NCBI RefSeq assembly: GCF_000003815.2
Contig: NC_049992.1
Span: 21,519,001-21,539,431, forward strand
DNA length: 20,431 bases
Origin: Branchiostoma floridae
Taxonomy: Eukaryota > Chordata > Leptocardii > Amphioxiformes > Branchiostomatidae
Reading direction: 5' to 3'
Below, piece after piece: positions 18,073-20,431 of the stretch (position 1 is the stretch's first letter; each line of letters starts with the position of its first letter). The notes beneath the pieces are model-generated. The model saw nothing but the letters and a program-made list of their open reading frames with translations. It was not told the origin of the DNA and searched no databases. A program made the position numbers and the translations under genes.

Positions 18073-18957
18073 AATGACCAAAAAAATCCCAAACATATCA
18101 TTTTAAAGTGGTCCATGCCAAAAATTATACATGGGTCATTTGAATAGATATCTAGAGCACCCCTTTACCAATTTACGGGTCATTAGGTTGTAAATCGAGG
18201 GAACAGGAGCAAAAATGTCCAAATTTTGTCAAAAAATGGCCATAAAATCGCAAAATTAAGCATTTTGTTGTACCGTATGGGAAAACTTTTATTGAATTTA
18301 TGTGCACATAATTGAAGGGCACTTTTATACCAAATTTCAGATCATTTGGTTGTAAAACGAGGCTACAGGAGCCAAAAATGTCCTTTTTTGGTCAAAAAAT
18401 GGCCAAAAATCGCAGAATTAAGCATTTTGTTGTACTGTATGGGAAAACTTTTATTGAATTTATGTGCACATAGTTGAAGGGCACTTTTATACCAAATTTC
18501 AGATCATTTGGTTGTAAAACGAGGCTACAGGAGCCAAAAATGTCCTTTTTTGGTCAAAAAATCGCAAAATTAAGCATTTTGTTGTACCGTATACCAAAAC
18601 TGTTATTGAATCTAGGTGAGCATATGATCAAGGCACCTCTGTACCAAATTTCATGTCATTCGGCTGTAATACCAGGGTACAGGAGCCCGAAATATACATA
18701 AAAATTGACAAAAACCTCAATAAAATCATTTTAAAGGCAGATATGAAAAAAATGAAAAAAACACCTGGGGGTATTGGCTTACTCTACCTTTGTGCCAAAT
18801 TTCAAGTCAATTGGTTAAAAAATGGCGGAGTTGATTCAATTAGAAGATTTGACAGGAGAAAGAAAGAAAGAAAGAAACATTACGAATACAATATATTTCA
18901 CCATACCTATGGTATGGCTGAAATATAAATATAACCTCCATGACATTTCATGGAGGT
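18007..18957. mobile_element. Possible interspersed element with internal tandem repeats and terminal hairpins
   Basis: A 13-base inverted pair (ATATTTCAGCCAT 18007-18019; ATGGCTGAAATAT 18914-18926) bounds about 920 bp. The interior is mainly the roughly 155-bp tandem repeat described separately, followed by (GAAA)n at about 18857-18877. At the right end are two hairpins. One is 18893-18926 (ATATTTCA CCATACC TAT GGTATGG C TGAAATAT, one bulged C). The other is 18934-18957 (ACCTCCATGA CATT TCATGGAGGT, perfect 10-base arms). There is no coding frame. The element class and true ends are uncertain. Confidence 0.5.
18073..18850. repeat. Tandem repeat, unit about 150-165 bp, about five copies
   Basis: AAGCATTTTGTTGTAC begins equivalent positions near 18258, 18420 and 18571. 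Shared blocks are GGGAAAACTTTTATTGAATT, GGGCACTTTTATACCAAATT, GGTTGTAAAACGAGG and CAGGAGCCAAAAATGTCC. The two central units are nearly identical. The outer ones (from about 18073 and after 18600) are diverged but keep the CCAAATTTCA..TCATTtGGTTGTAA and ACAGGAGC landmarks. The unit-length difference reflects a missing GGCCAAAAA-like segment in the third unit. Confidence 0.85.
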
Positions 18958-19342
18958 AATAATAATAATCATCTGGTGTATGAAGTGATAACTGTGCTGA
19001 ATGTAATGCCATTACCTCAATTCAGCCGCAAGGCTGCGATCCGTATGACATGCTTGCCAAATAAAAAAAAAGATTAAAATTAAAAAAAAAAACATTGTTT
19101 TTTTCACATTTACGACATGTATTTGCTCATGTTGCAGCTTTTTGGTACGATTTATGGTATGGTTGAATAAGTGCTTGGAAACGAAGAAAAATTGATGCGC
19201 GCGACTGTCTATTCGAATCAACATAGCATGTTACATGTAACGTTAGGTAACGTTATGTATTGTAAACCGTTTACGTACACGGTAAAAGTATGGCCGTATT
19301 TGGCAGACGGTGTTGTTGTTTAACTCGCATATCAAAATGAAA
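18958..19342. other. A/T-rich low-complexity stretch
   Basis: It contains (AAT)n near 18957-18970, a CAGCC-GCAA-GGCTG hairpin near 19022-19035, and A-rich runs around 19060-19091. The latter could be a retroposon tail (TTGCCAAATAAAAAAAAAG). No gene is seen. Confidence 0.45.
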
Positions 19343-20205
19343 TACAGTCAAACCTGCCCGAGCGACCACCTCTTCTCAGCGACCACCTGGCCATTTCGAC
19401 CGCTTTTTCTCGGTCCCGATTTGTTTCCCCATTGACGTAAGCATTAAGCGACCTTTTCTCAACGACCACCTGGCCAACGCGACCGCGACCGGCCCAAATT
19501 GGGATCCATAACGACCACATCATTTTCAAAATTGAGGTTTTCATCGATTTTTTATGATAACTAGCGCGAATTTGTGCCGAAATTGTTGTAAGAAAATCCG
19601 AATTTAGTTGTTACAGAAGATTTTTTTTTTAATGTAACGTTATATCAATATAAAGTGAACGAATGCTGAAACGTATATAGCCTCATGCTTTTCAAAGAAA
19701 GATCTGTGTATCTCATACCTTTTTAAGGAAGATCTGTACGTGTGAGTGCTTTTGCCCAACTGTGCTGTACATTTACCCGTGGGTAAGTACGCTATCGGGA
19801 CGTACCGGGCATCGAATTCGAAAGGTGCACCGTAGTTATTTCAGATCTAACATAGCGCTCGACGCATAAAGGCTTGTATGGTAACTGACAGCATCAAAGT
19901 TCCCTTACTGTCTAAAACGTTAGTGTACACATACTTAAGCTTTAAAACACTGTATCGTATAAAAACTTGATAAAAGCTTGGGGTTAAATTTACAATTTAC
20001 AGTGTGCGTGTTGTATTTGACATTAAAGACCTCTCTTCTTTGCGTGCGTGCAGTGTACTTGCTATTTGCCATTAAGCACAACGGAAACCATTTATACTTT
20101 GCATCGGGCATGTTTTGAGTCGATACTCTTCTCAGCGACCACCTGTCCAAATCGACCGTTTGTTCCCGGTCCCGCGGGTGGTCGTCTTGGGCAGGTTTGA
20201 CTGTA
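19343..20205. mobile_element. 863-bp Tc1/mariner-like non-autonomous element
   Basis: The left end is TA-CAGTCAAACCTGCCC followed by GAGCGACCACC. The right end, ending GGGCAGGTTTGACTG-TA, is its reverse complement, matching across about 28 bases with few changes. TA flanks both sides, as expected for a TA target. Inside both ends, GACCACCTG...CGACCG motifs are repeated: several in the left 170 bases, and one near 20133-20160. Such CAGTCAAACCTG-ended elements are familiar from marine invertebrate genomes. There is no transposase frame; the 70- and 71-codon minus-strand frames are unrecognised. Confidence 0.82.
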
Positions 20206-20363
20206 CTAGAAAAGGATAGCTACTAAGGAGTGCTGGGAAGTTTTGCTGGTATTGGTTGGCTCTTACGGCGTAAAACCTGAAGAGAGAAACGAGAGGTGTA
20301 CTGATGCACCATATTGAGGAAATATGTCCATATGCATGTTTATAAGTTACAGCCTCTTTCCAG
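20206..20363 (+). other. Probable intron end upstream of the terminal exon
   Basis: Single-copy sequence ends in CAGCCTCTTTCCAG, a plausible 3' splice site, at 20363. Nothing else is seen. Confidence 0.35.
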
Positions 20364-20431
20364 GTGTGCAGAGCTTTGTTTTTTTAACGTGGAGTCGTTC
20401 CGTGCCCCGCCGGACGACATCCACAACTACG
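20364..20431 (+). CDS. Possible partial exon of an unidentified gene, running off the window
   Basis: After the acceptor TTTCCAG, one frame (first base completing a split codon, then TGT GCA GAG) stays open to the window end. It reads CAELCFFNVESF followed by RAPPDDIHNY. Its last ten codons are rich in G/C at the third position (GCC CCG CCG GAC GAC ATC CAC AAC TAC), like the FKBP11-like exons and unlike the AT-rich surroundings. The other plus-strand frames were not pursued; one meets TAA at once. I do not recognise the protein. With only 68 bases this could be chance. Confidence 0.4.

Overview
The window is animal (metazoan) DNA: one spliced gene, a 5'-truncated non-LTR retrotransposon, several inverted-repeat transposons and a large share of satellite and interspersed repeats. 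The style of the repeats (octamer-rich AT repeats with GCTAGGGGGCCC blocks, TA-flanked CAGTC...GACTG elements) and the FKBP11-type gene point to a marine invertebrate, most likely a lancelet (amphioxus). That assignment rests on recalled repeat style, not on a search.

Left third (1-8745). A satellite with a unit of about 194 bp fills 1-2600 and resumes at 7451-8745. It was split by a 4.85 kb insertion, and an uninterrupted copy of the same site survives at 1639/1640. The insertion consists of two elements in direct, head-to-tail contact: E1 (2601-2880, 280 bp) and E2 (2881-7450, 4570 bp). They share 61 identical bases at their left ends and 96 at their right ends, and those ends are imperfect inverted repeats of each other. 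E2 carries two related GC-rich minisatellites (about 114-bp dimeric units, then 60-bp units). It also holds a chain of small, phase-compatible putative exons on the minus strand (6963 down to 5414) that I cannot identify. No recognisable transposase is present, so the pair looks non-autonomous. This is the most unusual object in the window.

Middle (8746-11243). This part holds a two-exon gene for an FKBP11-like, ER-targeted, membrane-anchored peptidyl-prolyl isomerase (9396-9730 and 10512-10727, plus strand). The second exon lacks one base relative to the frame that encodes the expected C-terminal part, so the gene as printed is frameshifted. The intron is dominated by an ACTC/ACAC simple repeat.

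Right half (11244-20431). This is a mosaic of interspersed elements: a 152-bp TA-flanked miniature inverted-repeat element, copies of an AT-rich repeat family with octamer hairpins, a cluster of GCACT palindromes, a duplicated perfect palindrome, an 889-bp inverted-repeat element, a broken CR1/Jockey-type reverse transcriptase reading frame, a block of about 155-bp tandem repeats ending in two hairpins, and an 863-bp Tc1/mariner-like non-autonomous element. The last 68 bases look like the start of an internal exon of another plus-strand gene that runs off the window.

I saw no rRNA, tRNA or CRISPR array. Most long open frames in the satellites and minisatellites are by-products of repeat units that happen to lack stops.
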